Positions 18,601-26,958 of a stretch of DNA of 33,929 bases are shown here, in pieces. The stretch's first letter is position 1. The number at the start of each line of letters is the position of its first letter. Under the pieces are notes generated by a model. It had not been told where the DNA came from, did not search any database, and worked only from the letters and a program-made list of their open reading frames with translations. The DNA is taken from the NCBI GenBank assembly GCA_902727905.1, contig CACVAR010000149.1, positions 1-33,929 of the forward strand, written 5' to 3'. Both the position numbers and the translations under genes were made by a program. Source of the DNA: an uncultured Sulfurovum sp. (lineage in GTDB: Bacteria > Campylobacterota > Campylobacteria > Campylobacterales > Sulfurovaceae).

Positions 18601-19234
18601 AGATGGTATCAATACTCCCAACACTCACAATACTTTCATGGGGAGCATCAGGTAAGGTTAAAATTTTCAATATATCTTCTGCCATCTCTTTAGGGGTCAA
18701 AATAGCATCTACATCCCCAGTACGTATGGCAGCTTTAGGCATAGACGAGTACTTTGCACTCTTTTCATCTTGCGCAATGGTTATTCCTCCTGCATTTTTA
18801 ATCGCTTGTATGCCCTCACAACCATCACTTCCTGTACCTGAAAATATAATTCCCAAACATCTTGATTCAAATGTTTTAGCCAATGAAGTAAAAAAGATAT
18901 TTACCGAGGGTTTTGGGTATTGTTTTTTTAAAGGAGGAGAGAGTTTAAACAAATTATCTTTCATCGTTAAGTTATTATTAGGAGGACAGATGTATATTTT
19001 GTTCGCAACCACAGGCATATTGTCTTCAATCATCACAATAGAGATATCTTCAATATCACGGGCAAGTAATTCTAAGAGCATGGTAGGTCTAGCTGGATCT
19101 AAATGCTGTGTAATCACATAGGCAATGTGTTTGTTTTTACTGGTATTAAGGTGTGAAAAAAACTCTTGCATAGCTTCATAACCACCAGCACTCGCACCAA
19201 TGCCAACCACTCTTAAGTTTTCTTGTTTTTTCAT
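15614..19234 (-). CDS. CheB-CheR-coiled coil-PAS-histidine kinase fusion, paralog of the preceding gene, convergent
   Basis: [50 protein letters not shown]; (S/T)(S/T)NEELQ heptads; [60 protein letters not shown]. Confidence 0.95.
   Translation of the reverse strand: [1206 protein letters not shown]
17099..17266 (-). repeat. Seven to eight 21-nt tandem units encoding NEEL heptads, inverted relative to 13820-13987
   Basis: (VTIEELE) [49 protein letters not shown] on the minus strand. Confidence 0.95.
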
Positions 19235-19385
19235 ATTTTGTTCACTTTATACATAATTGGAATTATAACAAATTTCTCTCTTAAATAATTTAGTTGCTTA
19301 TTGCCTAACTTATGGAAAATATTCTTGAAAATGTTACTGAAAAATTGAAGGGAAAAATTATTAAGAAGTCAGCTTTTAATGCTGG

Positions 19386-19421
19386 AAATCCTCTCTGTTT
19401 TTATAAAGATAGAGAGGATTT
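19386..19421. terminator. 11-bp perfect stem-loop downstream of the small exported protein gene
   Basis: AAATCCTCTCT (19386-19396) / AGAGAGGATTT (19411-19421), 14-nt loop; no strong T-tract. Confidence 0.4.
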
Positions 19422-19443
19422 AGAAGCTAAACCATTGGCTATA

Positions 19444-19698
19444 CTAATGCTTAATGGTAGGCTCTAGAGTTTTTTCAGACGAGACAGCTATCACTTCTTT
19501 TTTCTCATTCTCTTTTGTCTCAGTAGAAGTAGCTTCTTTTATATTCTCAGATACGTTTACAATTGAATCCTTAGTATCTTCAGCCATAGAAGTCGCAGCT
19601 TCCTTCATATCGACAAACATGTCCCTAAAACTAAACTCAGCTTGTGCGTTTATTGACAGTGCAACTACTGCCACAAATGTCATCATCAACTTTTTCAT
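19444..19698 (-). CDS. Small exported charged helical protein, unknown
   Basis: Signal peptide MKKLMMTFVAVVALSINAQA; mature part rich in E/K/T/S. Confidence 0.55.
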   Translation of the reverse strand: MKKLMMTFVAVVALSINAQAEFSFRDMFVDMKEAATSMAEDTKDSIVNVSENIKEATSTETKENEKKEVIAVSSEKTLEPTIKH

Positions 19699-19964
19699 TT
19701 TCCATCCTCTTTTTAAATTAATGTTATAAAGTAGTATAACTTGTAGTAAGTAGTTTAATAATTAAAACGTACCATTTAAAAATTTATTTTTATAATATAA
19801 AGTTATAATAATAAATTTTGTGGCATTTCAAATGAAAATCTTAAACAAAAAACAAAAACTTCTCAAACTAATATAACTTTTTTGGTTATAGTTATAAAAA
19901 ATAAGTTACTACAACATCTAAAGTCAACATTAAAAAATTCAAACATTGTTGTAAAGGAAGAAAC

Positions 19965-20177
19965 ATGGAAACATTTCAAATATCAGGTGTTTTATCTGCA
20001 CTCATTTATTCTGGTTTAGGTATTGCTGTTTTAGCATTGGTATTTTTACTCGTAGAAATAGTCACTAAATACTCAATTAACCGTAAAATATCCCATGATG
20101 GAAACATTGCCCTTGCAATTGTACTCGGTTCAATGATTATTGCCATTGGTATGATTATCTCAGCAGCCATTCGCTAA
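19965..20177 (+). CDS. DUF350 family membrane protein
   Basis: Two TM segments with VEIVTKYSINRKISHDGNIALAIVLGSMIIAIGMIISAAI. Confidence 0.8.
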   Translation: METFQISGVLSALIYSGLGIAVLALVFLLVEIVTKYSINRKISHDGNIALAIVLGSMIIAIGMIISAAIR

Positions 20178-21698
20178 ATGTCATCAACCATTGACAACAA
20201 AGCCAAAGAGATAGCATTACTCTTTGGTACTTTTCTCATTGCCATCTCTGGACTGGTCTACCAGCTCTTAGAGGGGACTTTATCTTCTTACCTTATGGGA
20301 GACTCCATTTACCATTTTTCATTGGTTATTGGGCTTTTTATGTCTTCCATGGGTATTGGTGCTTGGCTCTCTCGTTTTATTGAAGAGAATTTAGAACGTG
20401 CTTTTGTCAAACTACAACTTGCCATTGCACTTTTGGGTGGATTTTCTGCCTTTATTCTATTTTTTGCTTTTGCCTACATAAACAACTATGATGCTTTTCT
20501 CTATCTGGTCACTGTTTTACTAGGCTCTATGTTAGGGATAGAAATTCCCCTTATTATCCGTATACTCAAAGAGAGCTTTTCATTAAAAACCAATATCTCT
20601 AATGTTTTTACAGTAGATTACATAGGAGCATTATTTGCTTCTTTACTTTTCCCATTGGTTTTAGTTCCTAAACTCGGTCTCATGCAAACCTCTTTTCTTT
20701 TTGGTTTACTCAACCTGTTTGTCGCCACCATGTCCTGGTATATTTTTCGTAAACTTCTAGGTAAACAGTATATTTTGTATCTCTTGACAGTTTTTGTCGT
20801 ACTCTTGTTAGGCTTTTGGCAATCAAGTAAACTAACAAGCATGCTTGAAAATAAGCTTTATAAAAACAATATTATTTATGCTACCCAAACACCTTATCAA
20901 AAAATTGTAATTACAGCTAACAATGGACGAGTACAATGTTACATCAACGGTGCTATTCAGTTTGACAGCATTGATGAACACCGATACCATGAGTCCTTAA
21001 CCCATCCAGCTATGTTGACCAGTCCTAAACATGACAACATACTTATCATTGGTGGTGGTGATGGTATGGCTCTGCGTGAAGTTTTAAAATATGATGATGT
21101 ACAAAAGATTACTTTAGTTGATTTGGATCCAATGATGACCAAAATATTTAAAGAGCATAAAACCCTCAGTAAACTCAACGACAATGCCTACGACAACCCT
21201 AAAGTAACCGTTGTCAATCAAGACGCATGGAAGTTTATGGAGAATGCCACAACACTTTACGATGTAATTATTATTGATTTACCCGACCCAAATAACATTT
21301 CACTTTCACGTCTTTACAGCCAAACCTTTTACAAAATCTTAGCCAACCACCTCTCACGTTCAGGCGTCATGGTAACCCAAGCTACATCACCTATATTTAC
21401 CCCCAAAGCATTTTGGAGTGTTAAAGAGACCATGGCAAGCACAGGACTTGAAACCAAAGCCTACCATACTTATGTACCAAGCTTTGGAGAGTGGGGCTTT
21501 GTTATGGCTTCCAAGTTTCCAATCCATTTTAAAAACCATGAACCAATAAAAAATTTAAAATACCTCAACAAAGAAGTTCTACAACGTATGGAGATTTTTG
21601 AAAAAGATATTACCCAACAAGAGGTTAAAGCAAATAAACTGAGTAATCATAAACTCATTGAGTACTACAATGAAGGTTGGGATGTTTGGTATGAATAA
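20178..21698 (+). CDS. Membrane-anchored spermidine synthase-like (polyamine aminopropyltransferase) protein
   Basis: N-terminal multi-TM region; ILIIGGGDGMALREVLKYDDVQKITLVDLDP, DVIIIDLPDPNNISLSRLYSQTFYKIL, GEWGFVMAS. Confidence 0.9.
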   Translation: MSSTIDNKAKEIALLFGTFLIAISGLVYQLLEGTLSSYLMGDSIYHFSLVIGLFMSSMGIGAWLSRFIEENLERAFVKLQLAIALLGGFSAFILFFAFAYINNYDAFLYLVTVLLGSMLGIEIPLIIRILKESFSLKTNISNVFTVDYIGALFASLLFPLVLVPKLGLMQTSFLFGLLNLFVATMSWYIFRKLLGKQYILYLLTVFVVLLLGFWQSSKLTSMLENKLYKNNIIYATQTPYQKIVITANNGRVQCYINGAIQFDSIDEHRYHESLTHPAMLTSPKHDNILIIGGGDGMALREVLKYDDVQKITLVDLDPMMTKIFKEHKTLSKLNDNAYDNPKVTVVNQDAWKFMENATTLYDVIIIDLPDPNNISLSRLYSQTFYKILANHLSRSGVMVTQATSPIFTPKAFWSVKETMASTGLETKAYHTYVPSFGEWGFVMASKFPIHFKNHEPIKNLKYLNKEVLQRMEIFEKDITQQEVKANKLSNHKLIEYYNEGWDVWYE

Positions 21699-22755
21699 TA
21701 TCATGCCCACACCTTACTTTATTATGTATGAAAACAAACTCATACAAAACCTCAAAAAACTAAATGAGCTAGAAGAAAAATCCAACATTCACATCTTGCA
21801 CACGCTTAAGAGCTTTAATCAAAGCTCTGTATTACCTATTATCAGTGCTAAACTCTCAGGCATGAGCATTACAAGCCCTAAAGAGTTAGAAATGGCTAAA
21901 AACTCCCATGCTCAGCATATTCATCTTTATGCTCCTGCATTTACAAAATCCTCTTTAGACAACATGCTCAGACACATCTCAACCCTTTCACTCAACTCTT
22001 TAAACCAATGGAAACGCTTTCAAACACTGCCTAGCTCTAAAGGCTTACGTATTAATCCCAAACTTCATTTAGTCATTCCCAAACATTGTAACCCCAACCT
22101 AAAAGCCTCACGTTTAGGTGTTGATTATATTGAGTTTTTAGAACAATATCATAGTAACCCTAAGCAATTTACAACATTAGAAGGTTTACATTTTCATGCA
22201 CTCTTTCAAGACAAAGGTGAAGGCTTAAAACTTTTATTTGAACATCTCAACGCTCACTATCAAGATGTTTTACCTCAACTCAAATGGCTCAATCTTGGTG
22301 GGGGACATGACTTTACAAGCCTTGACTATGACGTTAATCTACTCATCAATGAGCTTAACAGTTTTCAGACAAAGTACCCAAAGCTAAAAATTTATTTTGA
22401 ACCAGGAGAATCTGTAACTAAGGGATGTGGAGACTTTGTTAGTAGCGTTTTAGACATTGTCACTATCGACAAATTGAACATTGCCATTCTTGACACCTCC
22501 ATTGAAACCCATCTTCTTGATGTTGCCATAGTACAACAAAAACTCAAAGTTAAAAATACCCAAGAAAAACCTACTCCTCACCTTTATGAACTCACAGGAA
22601 ACTCTTGTTTACAAGGCGACATCATTGGTACTTACTGCTTTACAGAAGCTTTAAATATAGGGCAAAGAATTGTCTTTGAAGACATGATGCCTTACACCAT
22701 GGTCAAGATGACTGAGTTTAATGGCATGGAAAAGGCTGGGTTTTATCTACACTAA
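21691..22755 (+). CDS. nspC: Carboxynorspermidine/carboxyspermidine decarboxylase-like PLP enzyme
   Basis: TPYFIMYENKLIQNL, LKSFNQSSVLPIISAKLSGMSITSPKELEMA, PQLKWLNLGGGHDFTSLDYDVNLLI, FEPGESV, LTGNSCLQGDIIGTYCF, YTMVKMTEFNGM; ATG at 21691 overlaps upstream stop by 8 nt. Confidence 0.8.
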   Translation: MNNIMPTPYFIMYENKLIQNLKKLNELEEKSNIHILHTLKSFNQSSVLPIISAKLSGMSITSPKELEMAKNSHAQHIHLYAPAFTKSSLDNMLRHISTLSLNSLNQWKRFQTLPSSKGLRINPKLHLVIPKHCNPNLKASRLGVDYIEFLEQYHSNPKQFTTLEGLHFHALFQDKGEGLKLLFEHLNAHYQDVLPQLKWLNLGGGHDFTSLDYDVNLLINELNSFQTKYPKLKIYFEPGESVTKGCGDFVSSVLDIVTIDKLNIAILDTSIETHLLDVAIVQQKLKVKNTQEKPTPHLYELTGNSCLQGDIIGTYCFTEALNIGQRIVFEDMMPYTMVKMTEFNGMEKAGFYLH

Positions 22756-25695
22756 ATTCATCTCAGAAATCATCTGTGACAACTCATTGCCATTTATCTT
22801 TGTTCTAAAAGAAACCTCTATCCCTTTTTGCTCCTTTAAACTCTCAAAAAAACGTTCAGCACTTTTAATTTTGAGTTTTTCAGCATTCCCAATCTCTGAA
22901 AAAGCATCATAACCTTTCGTCTCAACGACCAAATAAAGTTCTGATGATTCCCCATTGTCTATAACATAAGCAAAATCAGGACTGTAACTTTTACCATGTG
23001 GGGTAGGAATCTTTAACGATGGAAGCTTTCCAAATACCGTAATCTTTTGATGCATCGATTCATCTATGGTCACTTTTTCTATTTCAGAATCTACTTCCAT
23101 GAACTTTTCATCATAAATGGACTTTTCTAAAACGCTTTTATTACGTATGGGATAAACCTCTTTACCTAACGCTCCCCCTTTTAAAGCCTCCCTAAGATTT
23201 CCATTTTTATCTATGAACGCCGTATTGTTCACCTTTACTTCTTTAATATCATAAGAGATTTTATTCACAATCACTTCATAAATAGCACCTATAAAGATAT
23301 CTTTTAACCGTCCCAATGCCATGTTTTCATTGGAAGCGATGAGTAGAAACTTCTCTTTGTTAATTTTAGATAAAACCGTACTAACCGTTTGCATACTTAA
23401 CTTAGTCGCATTTGACAAGGACTTCACAAACTCATACAGGGTAAAGATTGAGGTACTCTCTACCTTAATTGTCTCATCATAACTGTGATGAACTTCAAGG
23501 TTTTCCACCTCTTTGTCAGTTCTTATAATAATGTCTTGCCCACCAATGCTAAAGTCATTATTAATACTTTCAATAGCACTTCCAATCAACACTTCGCTAT
23601 CTATTTCATATTTTATGGTCGCTTCATGGTTCAAACTCTCCCAAAGTGTTTGAAAACGTTTAAAGTTTTGAGCATTGATTTTAATATGTTGTTTTTTCTT
23701 AGCTTGACGACTTTCTTTAGTTTTTATACGGTTAGTGGTCTTAAAAAATGCATCAAAGTAGGCTTTTAGCTTTTGATTATCCACACCTTTCATCTCTATC
23801 TCTTTTAAAGCTTTAACTTCTTTATCATACGCTTCTTTGGAAATTGTTATTTCACTCATTCCATCATCATCATCAATGCTAATAAACCCTAAATCTTCAA
23901 GTTCATCTAAAAGCCTTACAGCAAATCTAGCTGTTGTGGCTATCTCATTTTCTACCATAATCTCTTCATTAAACAGTTTAGCTACCTTTTTAACACTATG
24001 CTCACTTATCTCATTTTGTATGGAGGCTACAAAGTCTTCTTCTGTTGAAGGTACGACCACAAAAAGTTCATTCACAAAGTCAAAATCTTCATGCTCTTTG
24101 GTAATACGCTCTCCCTTTTGATTCACAGCCAAACGCAATCCACGTCCTATCTGTTGGAGTTTGGTTATTTTGGAGTTAGAGGGGGCTAGTTTACAAAGGG
24201 TAAAGACATTAGGGTTATCCCATCCCTCTTGTAATGCCCATTGAGAAAAAATAAAACGTAAATCCGTATCAAAGGACAACAACTCCTCTTTTTTATTCAG
24301 TATAAGAGCAATCGCTTCTTCTTCATCTTTAATTTTAGACGATTTGGCAAAATACCCATGATGAACTTGTGCTATATTTTCTTTACTTCGCTCTAAATAA
24401 GTCCTGTAAGCCTCATCTAAATTTTTAGTCAAAACTTCATTTAAATTTTTCAGATATAGTTTTTCAAAAAGCTCTGCCAGTACGCCTTGGCTACCATCGT
24501 CTTGTAAATACTTACTCACCCCATCTATAAAAAAGAGACAAACAGCTTTAATGCCCAGTTTAAAAAGCTCCTCTTCACGTTCAAAATGGTTTTTAATGGC
24601 TCTGTCGACAATCACCTTTTGCATCTCATCAAACAACACCCCATAACTCTCAACCTCATCAAGTAGCAGTGAAATACCATTAGAAAAGAGTATCTCTTTT
24701 TTAGTGATTTTCTCTACCACATAAGCATTTAAATACGCTATGCCTACCACTTCTCCAAAGTTATCACCTTTTGACAAAGCACAAGTTTTATTTTTTGCTT
24801 CTATGTCTTTGTAGGCAATGGTTGCTACATAATCTTTTTGGGTTCTTCCCACAACTTTTTTAAGTTCTAAAGTATGATCATCGATGTTTTTGTTTCCAAT
24901 GGTATCTACCGAAATACCTTTAACCAATCCTCCTGAAAAAGCGTCAATACTGTCCAAGGTATAAAGTAAATTTTTATAAACATCATCTTTAAACGTCGCC
25001 CCAAACCGAAGCGTAAAAAGTGGATTGAATTTTTTAAGATATTCGGTTGTCTGCTTCCCCTCAAAACGGTGAGGCTCATCAATGACAATCACAGGTCTTA
25101 ACTCTGCCACAGCTTCCATATAAGACTTGGCACGACCTATTAAAGACTGCTCAACACCACGTTTGTTAATGGTGTTTTTTGCTTTATTAAACGATTGATA
25201 GGTTGAGACCAATACTGAAATATTTTGGTTCGAGTTATTCACATAGTTTCCAATGGTCTTGTCACTGTAGTTAAAAACAGAAATGCTTTTACCATACTCT
25301 TTGACAAAAAACTCTTTGGTTATGGCTATGTTTTTAAGTGTTCCTTGACGAATGGCATTGGAGGGAACCAAGATTATAAACTTACTCAATCCATAGTCAC
25401 GATTTAGCCGATAAATAGATTCTAAAAAAGTAAACGTCTTCCCCGTTCCTGTCTCCATAAGTGTGTCAAGAACCAACTCATCTTTGATGCTTACGTCTCC
25501 AATGCTTATAGCATTTTGTTCACGTACTTCTTTAATATTTTCAGCCAACATGGGTTTACTCGCTGTTAGCGAAAAACTTGGGTTACTTTTAGCATTACTA
25601 TTGGGTTTAAAGGCTATGTTTTTAAAGACATTGGAGATACTATTAACAGCTTTTTCTTGATAATCTAGTCGGTCAAATTTTATTTTTAGGCTCAT
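22747..25695 (-). CDS. res: Type III restriction-modification restriction/helicase subunit
   Basis: Walker A METGTGKTFTFLE, VIDEPHRFEG, QIGRGLRLAVNQ, C-terminal PD...ETK nuclease motif (SPDFAYVI..LYLVVETKG). Confidence 0.93.
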   Translation of the reverse strand: MSLKIKFDRLDYQEKAVNSISNVFKNIAFKPNSNAKSNPSFSLTASKPMLAENIKEVREQNAISIGDVSIKDELVLDTLMETGTGKTFTFLESIYRLNRDYGLSKFIILVPSNAIRQGTLKNIAITKEFFVKEYGKSISVFNYSDKTIGNYVNNSNQNISVLVSTYQSFNKAKNTINKRGVEQSLIGRAKSYMEAVAELRPVIVIDEPHRFEGKQTTEYLKKFNPLFTLRFGATFKDDVYKNLLYTLDSIDAFSGGLVKGISVDTIGNKNIDDHTLELKKVVGRTQKDYVATIAYKDIEAKNKTCALSKGDNFGEVVGIAYLNAYVVEKITKKEILFSNGISLLLDEVESYGVLFDEMQKVIVDRAIKNHFEREEELFKLGIKAVCLFFIDGVSKYLQDDGSQGVLAELFEKLYLKNLNEVLTKNLDEAYRTYLERSKENIAQVHHGYFAKSSKIKDEEEAIALILNKKEELLSFDTDLRFIFSQWALQEGWDNPNVFTLCKLAPSNSKITKLQQIGRGLRLAVNQKGERITKEHEDFDFVNELFVVVPSTEEDFVASIQNEISEHSVKKVAKLFNEEIMVENEIATTARFAVRLLDELEDLGFISIDDDDGMSEITISKEAYDKEVKALKEIEMKGVDNQKLKAYFDAFFKTTNRIKTKESRQAKKKQHIKINAQNFKRFQTLWESLNHEATIKYEIDSEVLIGSAIESINNDFSIGGQDIIIRTDKEVENLEVHHSYDETIKVESTSIFTLYEFVKSLSNATKLSMQTVSTVLSKINKEKFLLIASNENMALGRLKDIFIGAIYEVIVNKISYDIKEVKVNNTAFIDKNGNLREALKGGALGKEVYPIRNKSVLEKSIYDEKFMEVDSEIEKVTIDESMHQKITVFGKLPSLKIPTPHGKSYSPDFAYVIDNGESSELYLVVETKGYDAFSEIGNAEKLKIKSAERFFESLKEQKGIEVSFRTKINGNELSQMISEMNLV

Positions 25696-25730
25696 TTTTT
25701 CTCTTTTTATTTTTCACATGATATATCATG

Positions 25731-25824
25731 AAAGTAACTTATAGATTTGCTTAAGTTACTTTAACGAACTAAAGTAACTTATAAATTATCTTATGTTACT
25801 TTAACGAACTAAAGTAACTTATAA
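25731..25824. repeat. 40-bp tandem repeat (2 full units plus a partial third) built of palindromes
   Basis: Units at 25731, 25771, 25811 beginning AAAGTAACTTATA and ending GTTACTTTAACGAACT; perfect 12-bp stem TAAGTTACTTTA-acgaac-TAAAGTAACTTA at 25752-25781. Confidence 0.95.
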
Positions 25825-25827
25825 GTA

Positions 25828-26955
25828 CTAAAATAGCTCCAAATACTCTTCAAAGACAAAACTTTGATTTCTTTGAAAACCTGTAAATTCTACCAAAATA
25901 CCTTTTTCTTCAAAATCTTTTAATAACGCTCTTGCCGTCTTAGCACTTACCTCTAAAATTTCCATACATATTTTTACATTAATCACAGGGTGTCCGTAAA
26001 GGTACTCAACAACTTTTTGTGCATTTTGAGCTTTTTTACCAAAGTCAAAAAGCTTGATATCTATGTCACTTTTAAGTTTTAGAATACCATTAAAGGTCTC
26101 TATGCTACTTTTAGAGGTCTCAATGACAGCTGTTAAAAAGAACTTTACCCAATGTACTAAGTCATTAGAAGCACGAACCACTGTTAAAGCATCATAGTAT
26201 GCTCCTTTATTGCGTTCAAAAAAATCAGAAAGGTAAAGTGATGGATGCTGAAGTAACCCATTGCTTACAAGATAAAGGGTAATCAACAGTCGTCCTATAC
26301 GACCATTACCATCTAAGAAAGGATGTATTGTTTCAAACTGATAATGAATAATTGCCAATTTTATAAGATGTGGAACATTTAACGTATCGTTATGAATAAA
26401 ACTTTCTAAATCACTCATAAGCTCTTCTACTTCATCTTGATGAGGGGGAATATAAAAGGCATTATTAATGTTGCTTCCACCTATCCAATTTTGAGAAATT
26501 CTAAATGCACCAGGTTGCTTTTTTTCACCTCTCACCCCAGAGAGGAGTTGCGTATGAGTCTGTTTAATCAGTCGCTTACTTATGGGTAAGACTTCTAGTG
26601 ATTCTATGGCTTCACTCATCGCCTTAATGTAGTTTTGAACTTCCTCCCAATCATCACGCCGTTCAGGGTCAATACTTTCTCTCTCCATTAATGCTTCATC
26701 CATCTGTGTTTGAGTACCTTCTATTCTACTTGAAGTATTAGCTTCTTTCGTAATGTGCATTTGAACAAAAAGGTCAACATTTGGCACGATTAGTGTATAC
26801 GCATTTAATTGTCCTAGTAAAATATTGGCTTCTTCCAACAATACATTAATACTTGCATCATTCCATGTAAATGTGTGGTTTATTTTTTCAGGAGAAAAAC
26901 TATGATATTTATACTGTTCTTTGTAATGTCCTGCTATAAAATCTTTAAGTTCCAT
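25828..26955 (-). CDS. Fic domain protein (DUF4172/COG3177-like) with C-terminal winged-helix-like domain
   Basis: HPFLDGNGRIGRLL Fic motif; N-terminal inhibitory-type motif TSSRIEGTQTQ; C-terminal NVKICMEILEVSAKTARALLKDFEEKGIL. Confidence 0.93.
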   Translation of the reverse strand: MELKDFIAGHYKEQYKYHSFSPEKINHTFTWNDASINVLLEEANILLGQLNAYTLIVPNVDLFVQMHITKEANTSSRIEGTQTQMDEALMERESIDPERRDDWEEVQNYIKAMSEAIESLEVLPISKRLIKQTHTQLLSGVRGEKKQPGAFRISQNWIGGSNINNAFYIPPHQDEVEELMSDLESFIHNDTLNVPHLIKLAIIHYQFETIHPFLDGNGRIGRLLITLYLVSNGLLQHPSLYLSDFFERNKGAYYDALTVVRASNDLVHWVKFFLTAVIETSKSSIETFNGILKLKSDIDIKLFDFGKKAQNAQKVVEYLYGHPVINVKICMEILEVSAKTARALLKDFEEKGILVEFTGFQRNQSFVFEEYLELF

Positions 26956-26958
26956 TTT

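Noticed and set aside
18603-19121. 172-aa plus-strand ORF
   Set aside because: Fully antisense to the conserved CheB domain; no independent start context or recognisable domain
19901-19912. ATAAGTTACT upstream of DUF350 matching the res-upstream repeat
   Set aside because: Only a 9-10 nt AT-rich match without the palindromic partner; likely chance
23485-25660. Short ORFs antisense or out of frame within res
   Set aside because: Coding evidence for res (helicase motifs, nuclease motif) is continuous across them
25731-25824. CRISPR array
   Set aside because: Period is exactly 40 bp with near-identical units and no variable spacers; palindromic tandem repeat instead
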